Shown here: positions 1 through 7,219 of the stretch, one piece after another | Layout: every line of letters begins with the position of its first letter | Position numbering within the stretch: the first letter of the stretch is position 1 | From: Planctomycetota bacterium | GTDB taxonomy: Bacteria > Planctomycetota > JAJSAM01 > JAJVHW01 | NCBI GenBank assembly: GCA_021414065.1 | Contig: JAIOPE010000105.1 | Span: 1-44,776, forward strand | Length of the DNA: 44,776 nucleotides | Direction: 5' to 3' | Notes under the pieces: generated by a model | Told to the model about the DNA's origin: nothing | Database searches by the model: none | The model's input: the letters and a program-made list of their open reading frames with translations, nothing else | Program-made: the position numbers and the translations under genes

Positions 1-66
1 GCTCTCCGCGTACGTCGCGAGCACGTTGCGTCGCTCGTCCTCGGTCCATCGTCTCCGCCTCGCCAT
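1..66 (-). CDS. IS66-family OrfA-like transposase accessory protein, N-terminal 22 codons (runs off the left edge)
   Basis: Only the first 22 codons lie in the window; the gene continues past position 1. The peptide starts MARRRRWTEDERRNVLATYA, the typical beginning of IS66/IS3-type OrfA helix-turn-helix proteins, where a basic stretch is followed by W(T/S)-x-E-E/D-x(R/K). The start is well supported: reading leftwards, an AGGAGG Shine-Dalgarno lies about 7 bases before the ATG. OrfA proteins of this type bind transposon DNA and act with the main transposase. Because the rest is not visible, it could also be another short HTH protein. A separate piece that looks like an OrfA C-terminus lies on the other strand at 157-345. 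Confidence 0.45.
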   Translation of the reverse strand, partial: MARRRRWTEDERRNVLATYAES

Positions 67-156
67 CGCACGACCTCCTGGTCGCGCGACATCGTCACGC
101 AGCTACGCGCCGGCGCCAGATGGGGTCCAGCGAACGCTTACAATGCAACACCTCGG

Positions 157-345
157 TTGGTTGCGGTGGAGGTGCTGGAGGACGCGTCGCACTCGGTGCC
201 GCTGTCGCGACCAGCTGAGTTCGAGGTGTCCGTGTCGGGGTTCACGGTTCGCGTGCCGGCGGACTTCGACGCGGCCGCGCTTCGCAGCACGAGGGCCTCG
301 CGCTCGGATCTCCTACCCCACCTAGAATCCGCGCCGCCGCCCTGA
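157..345 (+). pseudogene. Remnant resembling the C-terminal part of an IS66-type OrfA
   Basis: The open stretch ends at a TGA at 343-345 and contains FEVSVSGFTVRVPADFDAAA, close in pattern to the C-terminal signature of IS66-family OrfA (a strand with V-R-V-P-x-x-F-D followed by A-L-R). The expected leucine-rich end after A-L-R is lost and the reading continues into unrelated sequence, so this looks like a decayed fragment rather than a working gene. No N-terminal half or good ribosome binding site precedes it. The match is to a short motif only, so confidence is low. Confidence 0.3.
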
Positions 346-419
346 GGCTTGACCTCGCGCGTGCTACGCTGAAGTCTCGGGCTGATTGCATCGACGACCA
401 GCCCGGGACGGAGGACGAG

Positions 420-567
420 ATGGTGCTCCCGGTGGAATTGACGATCAACGACGTGCAGGTGGACCTCGAGTTCCGGGACCTGTACCCGAAGCTCCGGCCG
501 GAGGAGTACGAACAGCTCCGGAAGAACATCGCGGCCGAAGGATGCCGCGACGCGCTGATCGTCTGTG
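420..567 (+). pseudogene. ParB-like nuclease domain gene, truncated after about 49 codons
   Basis: A GGAGG motif 5 bases before the ATG at 420 makes the start convincing. The product begins MVLPVELTINDVQVDL and continues with LRPEEYEQLRKNIAAEG, followed by C-R-D-A-L-I-V. This is the classic opening of the ParB/Spo0J N-terminal domain, in which such a helix precedes the (P)-L-x-V and G-H-x-R-Y motifs. Exactly where the next motif should begin, around 567, the sequence runs into the left arm of a 25-bp inverted repeat (580-604), and the frame then reads through unrelated sequence to a stop at 686. The G-H-x-R motif is not found downstream. I read this as a gene broken by the composite element at 580-1582. 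Confidence 0.55.
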
Positions 568-579
568 AACGGCAACCCC

Positions 580-604
580 GGGGACGGTCCCCACAAACTC
601 ACAA
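580..604 (+). repeat. Left arm of a perfect 25-bp inverted repeat (REP-like, GGGGACGGTCCCC core)
   Basis: The 25 bases here are the exact reverse complement of 1558-1582. The core GGGGACGGTCCCC is itself nearly palindromic and is followed by CACAAACTCACAA. Short GGGGAC-N-GTCCCC palindromes ending in a GTTTGTG-like tail are a common class of REP-like repeat near Y1 (IS200/TnpA-REP) transposases. That family link is from memory of the pattern and cannot be proven here. The arm sits at the break point of the ParB-like gene. Confidence 0.75.
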
Positions 605-616
605 ACTCCAGCCCGC

Positions 617-754
617 GGTGACACGACGGAGGACTTCGCGTACGATGCTCTCAACCGCCTCAGCCAGGCGAAGGACGACGACTTGATCGTGAACCTGACC
701 TACGACAGCCTCAGCCGGGTGCTCACGGACGTCCAGGGGAGCAATCTCCCGGGC
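617..754 (+). pseudogene. RHS/YD-repeat protein fragment
   Basis: In the frame of the TTC at 635 the sequence reads D-F-A-YDALNRLSQAKDDDLIV-N-L-TYDSLSRVLTDVQG. This holds two successive Y-D-x-L-x-R units, the hallmark of RHS/YD-repeat secreted proteins, where each unit is about 20 residues. There is no start codon or secretion signal, and after Q-G the frame degenerates and meets the group II intron remnant. It is therefore a short internal fragment of a much larger gene. The same opening (GCGGTGACAC then a GACTTCGCGT) recurs at 1357, directly joined to intron sequence. Confidence 0.6.
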
Positions 755-769
755 GCCACGCTGCGCGCG

Positions 770-1240
770 AAGCGTGCCGGCCGTGGGCGGACGTCCCGAC
801 GCCGAGCCATGCGCAGCGAGTTGCGTAGCGGGACGCGTGCGCCAGTAAGCCAGTGAACGAGAGCGGATGCGAGAGCCGTACGAGGAAGGCGTAACGAGCC
901 ACCTCGACCCCGAGTCATGCGCGGACGGTCGCGAGGCCGCACGTGAAGCGTTGACAGGGGCGCAGGCAGACACGGTATTGAGCTGTGAAGATACGAAGTT
1001 CGGGGTGCCGAGTCCATGCGTCCGGACGAAGGCCACGCCGTGGGAGACGGACATCGCGAGTCTCCACCGGACCCCGCGCAGTCACAGATCCGGCGTATGT
1101 CTGGAACTCCTTCGCATGGAACCTGGGAGATCCCACGGGTGCCCGGCGGCGCGAGCCGTCCGGGCCGGTCGGGGAAGGCCAATGGCCGGAATCCCGACAT
1201 GAACGCCCGCGGGAAGTCGGATGGTCGTGTCGCCTTGCGG
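770..1240 (+). mobile_element. Group II intron remnant: conserved RNA stretch upstream of the missing reverse transcriptase ORF
   Basis: When translated, the plus strand gives the false peptides that annotators repeatedly obtain from the part of bacterial group II introns just before the intron-encoded protein. One frame shows MREPYEEGV-T-S-HLDPESC and REALTGAQAD-x-VLSCE. Another shows H-G-TWEIPRVP and GRSGKANGRNPDMNARGKSD. In intact introns this runs into the reverse transcriptase/maturase ORF. Here the sequence after 1240 has no RT motifs such as Y-A-D-D and only about 360 bases remain before the next gene, so the maturase and domains V-VI are gone. Borders are approximate; the 5' edge lies somewhere after the RHS fragment. 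The element cannot self-mobilise. Confidence 0.6.
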
Positions 1241-1356
1241 GACGCTCTTCACTATTCACTTTCTCGGCTCGCGTCCACGGAACGCGGGCAACCGGGCGGA
1301 CGACCGTCACGGACACTCGCGTCCGTGCCACCTCGTCAGACGCGGAACCGGCGTCG

Positions 1357-1494
1357 GCGGTGACACGGCAGACGACTTCGCGTGCGGCCTTGAGCTGCGA
1401 CAACTGGAAGACCGGGGTGCCGAGTCCGTCCGTCCGGACGGACGAAGGCCACACCGGTGCGCACGACACACGCGAGGGCTCGCCGGACCCAGAG
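1357..1494 (+). mobile_element. Second, shorter copy of the RHS-fragment/intron junction
   Basis: Bases 1357-1382 repeat the opening of the RHS fragment at 615-641, and bases 1390-1456 repeat the intron stretch at 978-1040 (shared blocks TTGAGCTG, CGGGGTGCCGAGTCC, GTCCGGACG and GACGAAGGCCAC). The similarity fades out near 1494. The roughly 340 bases that separate the two parts in the first copy are missing. This is either a deletion derivative of a second composite or the product of recombination between two copies. It shows the region has been rearranged after the intron arrived. Confidence 0.55.
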
Positions 1495-1557
1495 CCGTCC
1501 AACGCCCGCGCTACGCGCGGAGCACGTCCCCCGGCTCTTCCGAGCCTGCCGCGGAAC

Positions 1558-1582
1558 TTGTGAGTTTGTGGGGACCGTCCCC
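1558..1582 (-). repeat. Right arm of the 25-bp inverted repeat
   Basis: Exact reverse complement of 580-604. The two arms bracket about 950 bases that contain the RHS and intron remnants. The arm ends 20 bases before the start codon of the esterase gene at 1603 and may supply part of its leader. Confidence 0.75.
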
Positions 1583-1602
1583 ATCGCTCAACATCGTCGG
1601 TC

Positions 1603-3222
1603 ATGAGCAGAGCCACAGCCGTCGCGTTCCTCTTCGTGTTTGCCGCGCCGCTCGCGTTTGCCGGGGACCCGCCAGCGACCCCGGTGCCTCCGCTCGCGCG
1701 GCTCGCTGACGCGAAGGACGTCGCCGAACGCGACGCCGCGTCGAAGGCACTCCTCGATCTCCCGGCTCCCGCGCTCGAGACGATCCTCCGCGGCGGCTTC
1801 ACGTATGCGGCCGACGCGCCGACCGGGTGGATCGAACGCACGATCACCTGCGCCGACGGCAAGACGCGGCCGTACCTGCTGCACGTCCCCGCGAAGTACC
1901 GACCGGACAAGAAGTACACGTTCGTCGTCGAGATGCACGGCGGCGTCTCGCAGCCGAAACCGCTCACGCACGCCGAGCTCGCGGAGATGAAGGAGCTGTG
2001 GGGCGAGACCGCGGAGCAGCGCGAGTGGATCATCGCCTACCCGGCGGGCGAGGCGACGGCTCGCTGGTGGGACCCGGTCGGCTCGGGGATGGTGCTGTCG
2101 ATCCTCACCGACGTGAAACGCACGTGGAACGTGGACGAGGACCGCGTCTTCGCGACCGGCTTCTCCGACGGCGGCTCCGGCTCGTACTTCCTCGCCGCCG
2201 CGCACCCGACACCGTTCGCCGGGTTCCTTCCGTTGAACGGACACCCGGGCGTGGCCGCGATGGGCGGGTTGCAGTTCCACACGCGGTCGCTCTCGAATCG
2301 TCCGATCTACGCGATCAACACCGAGGAGGACTCGCTCTACCCGTCGGCCGCGCTGCGTCCGCTCGTCGATGCGATGAAGGCCACCGGCGTTCCGATCCAG
2401 TGGAAGTCACTGCCGAAGTTCCGTCACGAGCCGACGTACCTGCCCGCCGAGCGGCCCGCGATTATCGCGTGGATGGACGGACTGCGCCGCAGTCCCGCGC
2501 CGAAAGTGGTCGTGTGGGAGGGCGCAGACGGCGCGCCCGGCCGTGCGGACTGGATCCGCGTGACGAAGGTGTCCGGCGGCTCCGGGAAGGAACCGTTCGC
2601 CGACGTGAACCCGATGGAGCGCGAAACGCGCGTGCGCCTCGGTGTGCAGATGGACGAGACGTTCGCCGGGCCCGGCGCGCGCATCACGCTCGTCGTCGCC
2701 AACTCGCTCGCGGAGTCCATGGGCCTCGCCGCGGACGACGTGATCCTCGCAATCGACGGGACGGAGCTCTCACCGACGCCGACCGACGGTGGGACGGCCG
2801 GCACACCTCCAAGCGCACCCATTCCGGCATCCATGGCCTTGCGACGAACCCTGGCGAAGAAGACGTTCGGAAGTGCAATCAAGGTGCGAGTGCTGCGCGG
2901 CACCGAGACCGTCGAGAAGACTGCTGACATCCCCGTCCCGCCCGAGGAGCCGACGTTCGCCCGTGACAAGCCCTGGGGCTCGCTCCGCGCCGAGGTGAAG
3001 GGCAATCGAATCGACGTCACGTCGCTCGGGATCGCATCGTTCGAAGTGTTCCTCGGCAACGGCCTGACCGACCCGTCGAAGCCCGTCGAAGTCGCGGTGA
3101 ACGGCAAGGTCGTCCACTCGGCCGTTGTCGGCACCGACACGAAGTTCATGCTCTCGCAGTGGCTCGAGGATCGAGACCGCTCGCTCGTCTACACGGCGAA
3201 GCTGAGCGTCGAAGTGAAGTAG
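1603..3222 (+). CDS. Secreted alpha/beta-hydrolase (PHB-depolymerase/feruloyl-esterase type) with C-terminal PDZ domain
   Basis: This 539-residue protein starts with a signal peptide (MSRATAVAFLFVFAAPLAFA, cleavage near residue 20). The hydrolase core spans about residues 70-295: an oxyanion-side motif V-E-M-H-G-G near 110, the nucleophile elbow G-F-S188-D-G-G, a likely acid in E-E-D243, and H275 in F-R-H-E-P. This order fits the polyhydroxybutyrate depolymerase/esterase D superfamily, which cuts ester bonds outside the cytoplasm. Residues about 345-430 read as a PDZ domain (V-V-A-N-S-L-A, then A-A-D-D-V-I-L-A-I-D-G), usually a peptide-binding module; the last 90 residues are a beta-rich tail. 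The substrate cannot be told. The ATG at 1603 has no clear ribosome site, but it is the only start that gives the signal peptide. It converges on the ATPase gene with a 13-base gap. Confidence 0.75.
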   Translation: MSRATAVAFLFVFAAPLAFAGDPPATPVPPLARLADAKDVAERDAASKALLDLPAPALETILRGGFTYAADAPTGWIERTITCADGKTRPYLLHVPAKYRPDKKYTFVVEMHGGVSQPKPLTHAELAEMKELWGETAEQREWIIAYPAGEATARWWDPVGSGMVLSILTDVKRTWNVDEDRVFATGFSDGGSGSYFLAAAHPTPFAGFLPLNGHPGVAAMGGLQFHTRSLSNRPIYAINTEEDSLYPSAALRPLVDAMKATGVPIQWKSLPKFRHEPTYLPAERPAIIAWMDGLRRSPAPKVVVWEGADGAPGRADWIRVTKVSGGSGKEPFADVNPMERETRVRLGVQMDETFAGPGARITLVVANSLAESMGLAADDVILAIDGTELSPTPTDGGTAGTPPSAPIPASMALRRTLAKKTFGSAIKVRVLRGTETVEKTADIPVPPEEPTFARDKPWGSLRAEVKGNRIDVTSLGIASFEVFLGNGLTDPSKPVEVAVNGKVVHSAVVGTDTKFMLSQWLEDRDRSLVYTAKLSVEVK

Positions 3223-3235
3223 CGCGAACTCGCGT

Positions 3236-4405
3236 TTACTTCGGACGCGGCAGCGCGGCGATGTCCTTCGGCACCCGAGCGATGGCCACCGCGCGGATGC
3301 GATCGGTGAGCGGGTACGTGTCGGTTCCGGCGTGGATGACGTCGATCCGGTCGAGCCGGAGGTCGTCGAGCGCGATGCGCATCGACTTCGTCACTTCGGG
3401 CGCCGACGTGCGTTTGATCTCGAACCCGACACGGGTCCGGCCGCGGACGACGAGAAGATCGAGCTCGGCGCCTTGGTGCGTCGCCCAGAAGTGACACTCG
3501 TCCGGCCGCGCTCCGAGCGCGTCGGCCACGACGTCCACCGCGAACCCCTCGAACGATGCGCCGAGCTTGGGGTGCGTGGTCAGGTCGTCCATCGAGCCGA
3601 GGTCGAGCAGTGCGTGCAACATGCCTGAGTCGGCCACGTACACCTTCGGCGACTTCACTTGGCGCTTCGCCAGGCTCTCGCTCCATGGAGCGAGTCGGCG
3701 CACCGCGTACGTCGCGACCAACGTGTCGAGGTAGCGCCGTACGGTCATCTCCGACACGCCGAACGATCGCGCGAACTCCGCTGCGTTCCAGACCTGTCCG
3801 TGCCAGTGCGCGAGCATCGCCCAGAAGCGCCGCATGGTCTCGGCGCCGGTCGAGACGCCGAGCTGGGGGAGGTCGCGTTCGACGAACGTCTGCAGGAACG
3901 CGCGCCGCCACGTCAGACTCGCGTCGCCGCTCGCAGCGAGGTAGGAGCGGGGGAAACCTCCGCGCAGCCAGAGCTTCGCGACGTTGCGCGTGCCGACCTC
4001 CGGCAGGGAGAACCCGCGCAACTCGTGGAAGACGATGCGGCCGGCCAGCGTCTCGGCGCTCTGTCGCAGCAGGGCCGGAGAAGCACTGCCCAGCACGAGG
4101 AACCGGGCGGGCGTGCCCGGCCGATCCGCGAGCACGCGCAGCGCGGAGAACAGGTCCGGTCGGAGCTGGACTTCGTCGAGCACCACGAGACCGGTCAGGG
4201 GCTCCAACGCGAGCATCGGGTCCGCGAGGCGACTCAGTTGCCGTGGATCCTCTAGGTCGATGACGGTCGCCTCGGACTTCGCGGCAGCTGCGACCTGCCT
4301 GGCGAGCGTCGTCTTGCCCGTCTGGCGCGCGCCCAGGATCGCGACGACCGGGAACTGGCGCAGCAAGCGAGTCACTGCCCGGACGTGAGCGTTGCGAGCG
4401 ACCAT
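3236..4405 (-). CDS. DUF4143-type AAA ATPase
   Basis: The 389-residue product has a Walker A motif G-A-R-Q-T-G-K31-T-T and a Walker B motif L-V-V-L-D77-E-V-Q, followed by a winged-helix segment (F-G-V-S-E-M-T-V-R-R-Y-L-D-T-L). The DUF4143 C-terminus carries nuclease-fold-like strands (G-A-E-L-D-L-L then V-G-F-E-I-K-R-T). This is the usual full architecture and length of the family, which is widespread and scattered in bacteria and archaea and is often thought to move like a selfish or toxin-like gene; its biochemical role is not established. The start ATG at 4405 lies 12 bases from a nested symmetrical dyad (4417-4455), a good candidate for self-control. It converges with the esterase gene and diverges from the membrane protein at 4451. 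Confidence 0.85.
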   Translation of the reverse strand: MVARNAHVRAVTRLLRQFPVVAILGARQTGKTTLARQVAAAAKSEATVIDLEDPRQLSRLADPMLALEPLTGLVVLDEVQLRPDLFSALRVLADRPGTPARFLVLGSASPALLRQSAETLAGRIVFHELRGFSLPEVGTRNVAKLWLRGGFPRSYLAASGDASLTWRRAFLQTFVERDLPQLGVSTGAETMRRFWAMLAHWHGQVWNAAEFARSFGVSEMTVRRYLDTLVATYAVRRLAPWSESLAKRQVKSPKVYVADSGMLHALLDLGSMDDLTTHPKLGASFEGFAVDVVADALGARPDECHFWATHQGAELDLLVVRGRTRVGFEIKRTSAPEVTKSMRIALDDLRLDRIDVIHAGTDTYPLTDRIRAVAIARVPKDIAALPRPK

Positions 4406-4416
4406 AGCGGCACGCT

Positions 4417-4455
4417 ACCATGAAAAGACATCATGGGGTGATGGAAAATCATGGT
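4417..4455. promoter_or_regulatory. Nested symmetrical dyad between divergent genes (putative operator)
   Basis: The order is ACCATGA (4417-4423), 5 bases, CATCA (4429-4433), 5 bases, TGATG (4439-4443), 5 bases, TCATGGT (4449-4455). Outer and inner arms are perfect inverted repeats with equal spacing. ATCATGG also occurs twice 18 bases apart (4430 and 4448). The patch is AT-richer than its surroundings, as promoters are. It lies directly upstream of the AAA gene and covers the first possible ATG of the plus-strand membrane protein. Binding by a repressor, possibly the ATPase's own winged helix, is inference. Confidence 0.5.
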
Positions 4456-5380
4456 ACGAGCCCGGCCGACCCGTCGAACCGCTGCGCGCGTGCTCCGGGA
4501 GGTCGTGATCTCCCGCTGGGCGAACAGTACAGCGCGACACATGCGGGAACTGCTCGGCCACGTGGATCGGCTCCTCCGCGGCGGCTACACGCGCCGCGAG
4601 GACCTTCTCGAGGGGCGCGTCACGGTCGCGTCGCGCACGCTGGCGACGGCCGGACTCGTCCTCGGTGCGGTGTACGGCTTGTTCATGGGCGTCTTCGCCG
4701 CGATGCGCACGGAGCACCCGAGTTGGCCCCAGCTCCTCGCCACGATGGTGAAGGTGCCCCTGCTCTTCCTGCTCACGCTCGTCGTCACGTTCCCGTCGCT
4801 CTACGTGTTCTCCGCGCTCTCGAACTCGCGCCTGCGCGGTCCGGACACCTTGCGGCTCCTGCTCGCCGCCGTGACGGTGAACCTCGCACTGCTCGCGAGC
4901 TTCGGTCCCGTGACGGGGTTCTTCACGCTCAGCACCGACAGCTACCCGTTCCTCGTCATCTTGAACGTGGCCTTCTTCGCGATCTCCGGCTTCGCGGGTC
5001 TGACGTTCCTGCGCCGCGCGCTGACGACGCTCTTCGAAGCGCCGCAGGTCGATGAACCCGAGCGCGACGCACCGCCGCCGCCCCTCGCTGCGGACCTGTT
5101 CGCAACGTCGCCGCGTGAGTCTCCGCTGCCGCCGATGCCGACGCCAACGCCGTCGCGGAGCCCGTCGAACGTCGCGCTCAGCTTCGCACCGCCGCCGGAC
5201 GACCCGGGGCGCCGCGTGTTCCGCGTGTGGATCGTGACGTACTGCGTCGTCGGCGCCCAGATGGCGTGGATCCTCCGCCCGTTCATCGGAACGCCCGGCC
5301 TCGAGTTCAGCTTCTTCCGCCCGCGCGGTTCGAACTTCCTCGAGGCCCTGTGGCACACGCTCCAACGCCTGTTCAACTAG
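4451..5380 (+). CDS. Multi-pass membrane protein of unknown function, first of a paralogous pair
   Basis: I do not recognise a named family. Up to 309 residues: a hydrophilic N-terminus with the motif LLGHVDRLLRGG near residue 35, then four hydrophobic segments (about residues 64-82, 95-118, 135-150 and 160-182). A proline-rich cytoplasmic or periplasmic linker follows (about 205-245), then a final membrane segment ending in W-I-L-R-P-F-I-G. The next gene has the same plan (L-I-G-E-V-D-S-L-L-R at its start and W-V-L-R-P-F-I-G at its end), so the two arose by duplication and may form a heteromer. The start is uncertain: the ATG at 4451 sits inside the dyad, while the ATG at 4541 gives a product beginning M-R-E-L-L-G-H-V-D. 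The downstream gene overlaps or abuts, which suggests one transcript. Confidence 0.7.
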   Translation: MVRARPTRRTAARVLREVVISRWANSTARHMRELLGHVDRLLRGGYTRREDLLEGRVTVASRTLATAGLVLGAVYGLFMGVFAAMRTEHPSWPQLLATMVKVPLLFLLTLVVTFPSLYVFSALSNSRLRGPDTLRLLLAAVTVNLALLASFGPVTGFFTLSTDSYPFLVILNVAFFAISGFAGLTFLRRALTTLFEAPQVDEPERDAPPPPLAADLFATSPRESPLPPMPTPTPSRSPSNVALSFAPPPDDPGRRVFRVWIVTYCVVGAQMAWILRPFIGTPGLEFSFFRPRGSNFLEALWHTLQRLFN

Positions 5381-6060
5381 CGTCGGTTCCCCCACGCCCG
5401 GCGTCGCTGATCGGCGAGGTGGACTCGCTGCTCCGTGCGCGCGGCCCCTATGCGGCCGGAAGCGACGTCGTTCCGTGGGCGCGGCTGGCGCTCATCGTCC
5501 TCGCGGGCGGCTTTGTCTACGGCGCAGCGATGGGGCTCTTCGGCGTCCGCGGGTTGCAGGCGCTCTACTCCGCGGCAAAGGTGCCGGTGTTGCTCGGCGC
5601 CGCGACGATCGTCTGCCTGCCGAACTTCTACGTCGTCAACACGCTTCTCGGCCTGCGCGACGACTTCGGAGCCGCGTGCCGTGCGATCTTCGCCGCGCAG
5701 GCGACGATGGCCGTGACGCTCGCCGCATTCGCCCCGATCACGTTGCTCTCGTATGCGTCGAGCGACGACTACGACTTCGCGATCCTCTTCAACGGCCTCG
5801 CGTTCGCGGTCGGCACGGGCGCGGCACAGTTCACGATGCAGCGTCACTACCGCGAACTCATCGCCCGGAACCCGCGTCACCGCATCGGCCGCGTCGCGTG
5901 GGGCGTGCTCTACGTCTTCGTCGCGATCCAGCTCGCGTGGGTGCTTCGGCCGTTCATCGGATCGCTTCGCGCGCCGACGCAGTTCTTCAGGAAGGACGCC
6001 TGGAGCAACGCGTACGTCGTCGTCTTCGAGATGCTGGGCGAGTTCGTCTCGGGTCGATAG
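5350..6060 (+). CDS. Multi-pass membrane protein of unknown function, second paralogue
   Basis: About 236 residues with 4-5 hydrophobic segments and the same conserved ends as its neighbour: L-I-G-E-V-D-S-L-L-R-A-R-G near residue 20 and L-A-W-V-L-R-P-F-I-G-S near 200. It lacks the proline-rich linker seen in the first copy. The frame has no ATG before the conserved block. The GTG at 5350 overlaps the end of the upstream gene by 31 bases and is the most likely start; GTG at 5419 would cut off part of the conserved motif. The shared ending W-x-L-R-P-F-I-G is the best handle for a profile search. Function unknown; the overlap with its paralogue implies co-expression. Confidence 0.65.
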   Translation: MAHAPTPVQLASVPPRPASLIGEVDSLLRARGPYAAGSDVVPWARLALIVLAGGFVYGAAMGLFGVRGLQALYSAAKVPVLLGAATIVCLPNFYVVNTLLGLRDDFGAACRAIFAAQATMAVTLAAFAPITLLSYASSDDYDFAILFNGLAFAVGTGAAQFTMQRHYRELIARNPRHRIGRVAWGVLYVFVAIQLAWVLRPFIGSLRAPTQFFRKDAWSNAYVVVFEMLGEFVSGR

Positions 6061-6108
6061 CGAGTCCCCGACGCTCTGCTGACGACCGGAACTGCCATCG
6101 CCTGCACC

Positions 6109-6124
6109 GCATACCCGTGTATGC
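6109..6124. promoter_or_regulatory. Palindrome GCATAC-N4-GTATGC in the leader of the nar-act operon
   Basis: The 271-base gap between the membrane-protein pair and narC holds no convincing gene. It contains a perfect 6+6 inverted repeat with a CCGT centre at 6109-6124, itself flanked by direct TGCACCG copies. The symmetry is that of a dimeric regulator site. No TTGAT-N4-ATCAA FNR box is visible. Its centre is about 215 bases before the narC start codon, so if it is an operator the transcript has a long leader or the site acts at a distance. Confidence 0.3.
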
Positions 6125-6331
6125 ACCGACAAGTTGCGCACAGGGCACGACTTGGCGCTCGTGGACCCAGCGGCCGCCGTCTTCGCAATGCAGTGAGCGC
6201 AATCGACCGACGGTGGCCGCGATGCGATGGACCCGACGTAAGCGACGCCTGAGCGGCGAGTTGCGGTGCTCCACTGTCGGCTCGGTGCGGCGACGGCCGT
6301 GCGCGGCACGTCGGTCGCTCTCCGTTGGGCC

Positions 6332-7219
6332 ATGCGGACCAGAACTTCTCTCGCCCGGATTGGCCTCGTTGGTGCGCTCGCGTTCGCGGCGCCCGGCCTC
6401 GTCGCGGAGGCGCTCGCCCAGGACGTCGCGGTGACGGAGCCGGTCTCCGAAGAGACGCTGGCGTACTTCAAGACGAACTGCACGAGCTGCCACACGATCG
6501 GCGGCGGCGCGCTGGCGGGCCCGGACCTGAAGGACGTGACGAAGCGCCGGACGCGTGAGCAACTCACGAAGTACATCCAGGACCCGAAGGCGGCCATCGA
6601 CTCGGGCGACGCGTACTGGGTGAAGCTCTGGAACGATGCGCGCGGCGTCTACATGCCGACTCCGCCGGGGATCACGCCCGACCGAATCGCGAAGATCCTC
6701 GCGCTCGTCGATGCGGAGTCGGCGCTGCCGAAGTCGCGATTTGCCGGCATGACGATGAGCGACCGGGCGCTGACGCCCGCCGATGTCGAGCGAGGGAGGC
6801 GCCTCTTCGAGGGCGCCGACGCCATGAAGCTGGGAGCGCCCGCGTGCATCGGGTGCCACACAGTGGAGGGCGTCGGCGGCTTCGGGGGCGGACGCCTCGG
6901 GCCGGACCTCACGGACGCGTTCTCGCGTCTCGGCGGGCGCAAGTCGGTGGGTGCGTGGCTGACGTCGCCGCAGTCGCCCACGATGGCGCCCGTCTTCGCG
7001 AATGCAGCGCTCGCCGACGACGAGATCCTCTCGCTCGTCGCGTACCTGCAGGACCGGTCGCTCGTTGCCGGCGGTCGCGCCGCAGGCGGCGCCGGGATCT
7101 TCGAGTACCTCGCGGCGGGCGTCGGCGGACTCGCCGCGCTGCTCGCCCTCTTCGACTTCTTCTGGCGCGGACGCCACACGAGCGTGCGCCGGGCGATGGT
7201 GGAGGCCTCCCGCCGATGA
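6332..7219 (+). CDS. narC: Membrane-anchored diheme cytochrome c of the nitrate reductase operon (NarC-like)
   Basis: From the ATG at 6332 the 295-residue protein has a signal peptide ending near A-L-A-Q30. It carries two heme c sites, C50-T-S-C-H54 and C172-I-G-C-H176, each followed by a likely methionine ligand (M108 in Y-M-P-T-P and M218 in T-M-A-P-V). A C-terminal membrane helix (about 256-277) and a basic cytoplasmic tail follow, so both hemes face the periplasm. In Thermus the nar operon also begins with a diheme cytochrome c, NarC, needed for active NarGHI and able to pass electrons onward without a bc1 complex. The same gene order here supports that name. Its TGA overlaps the narG ATG (ATGA), implying coupled translation. 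A longer reading from 6266 lacks a proper signal peptide and is rejected. Confidence 0.85.
   Translation: MRTRTSLARIGLVGALAFAAPGLVAEALAQDVAVTEPVSEETLAYFKTNCTSCHTIGGGALAGPDLKDVTKRRTREQLTKYIQDPKAAIDSGDAYWVKLWNDARGVYMPTPPGITPDRIAKILALVDAESALPKSRFAGMTMSDRALTPADVERGRRLFEGADAMKLGAPACIGCHTVEGVGGFGGGRLGPDLTDAFSRLGGRKSVGAWLTSPQSPTMAPVFANAALADDEILSLVAYLQDRSLVAGGRAAGGAGIFEYLAAGVGGLAALLALFDFFWRGRHTSVRRAMVEASRR

Noticed and set aside
867..1202. A 111-codon protein gene starting MREPYEEG
   Set aside because: This is the well-known false peptide from group II intron RNA upstream of the maturase, not a protein gene.
770..1500. Intact group II intron with maturase
   Set aside because: No reverse transcriptase motifs in any frame and only about 360 bases remain after the conserved 5' stretch.
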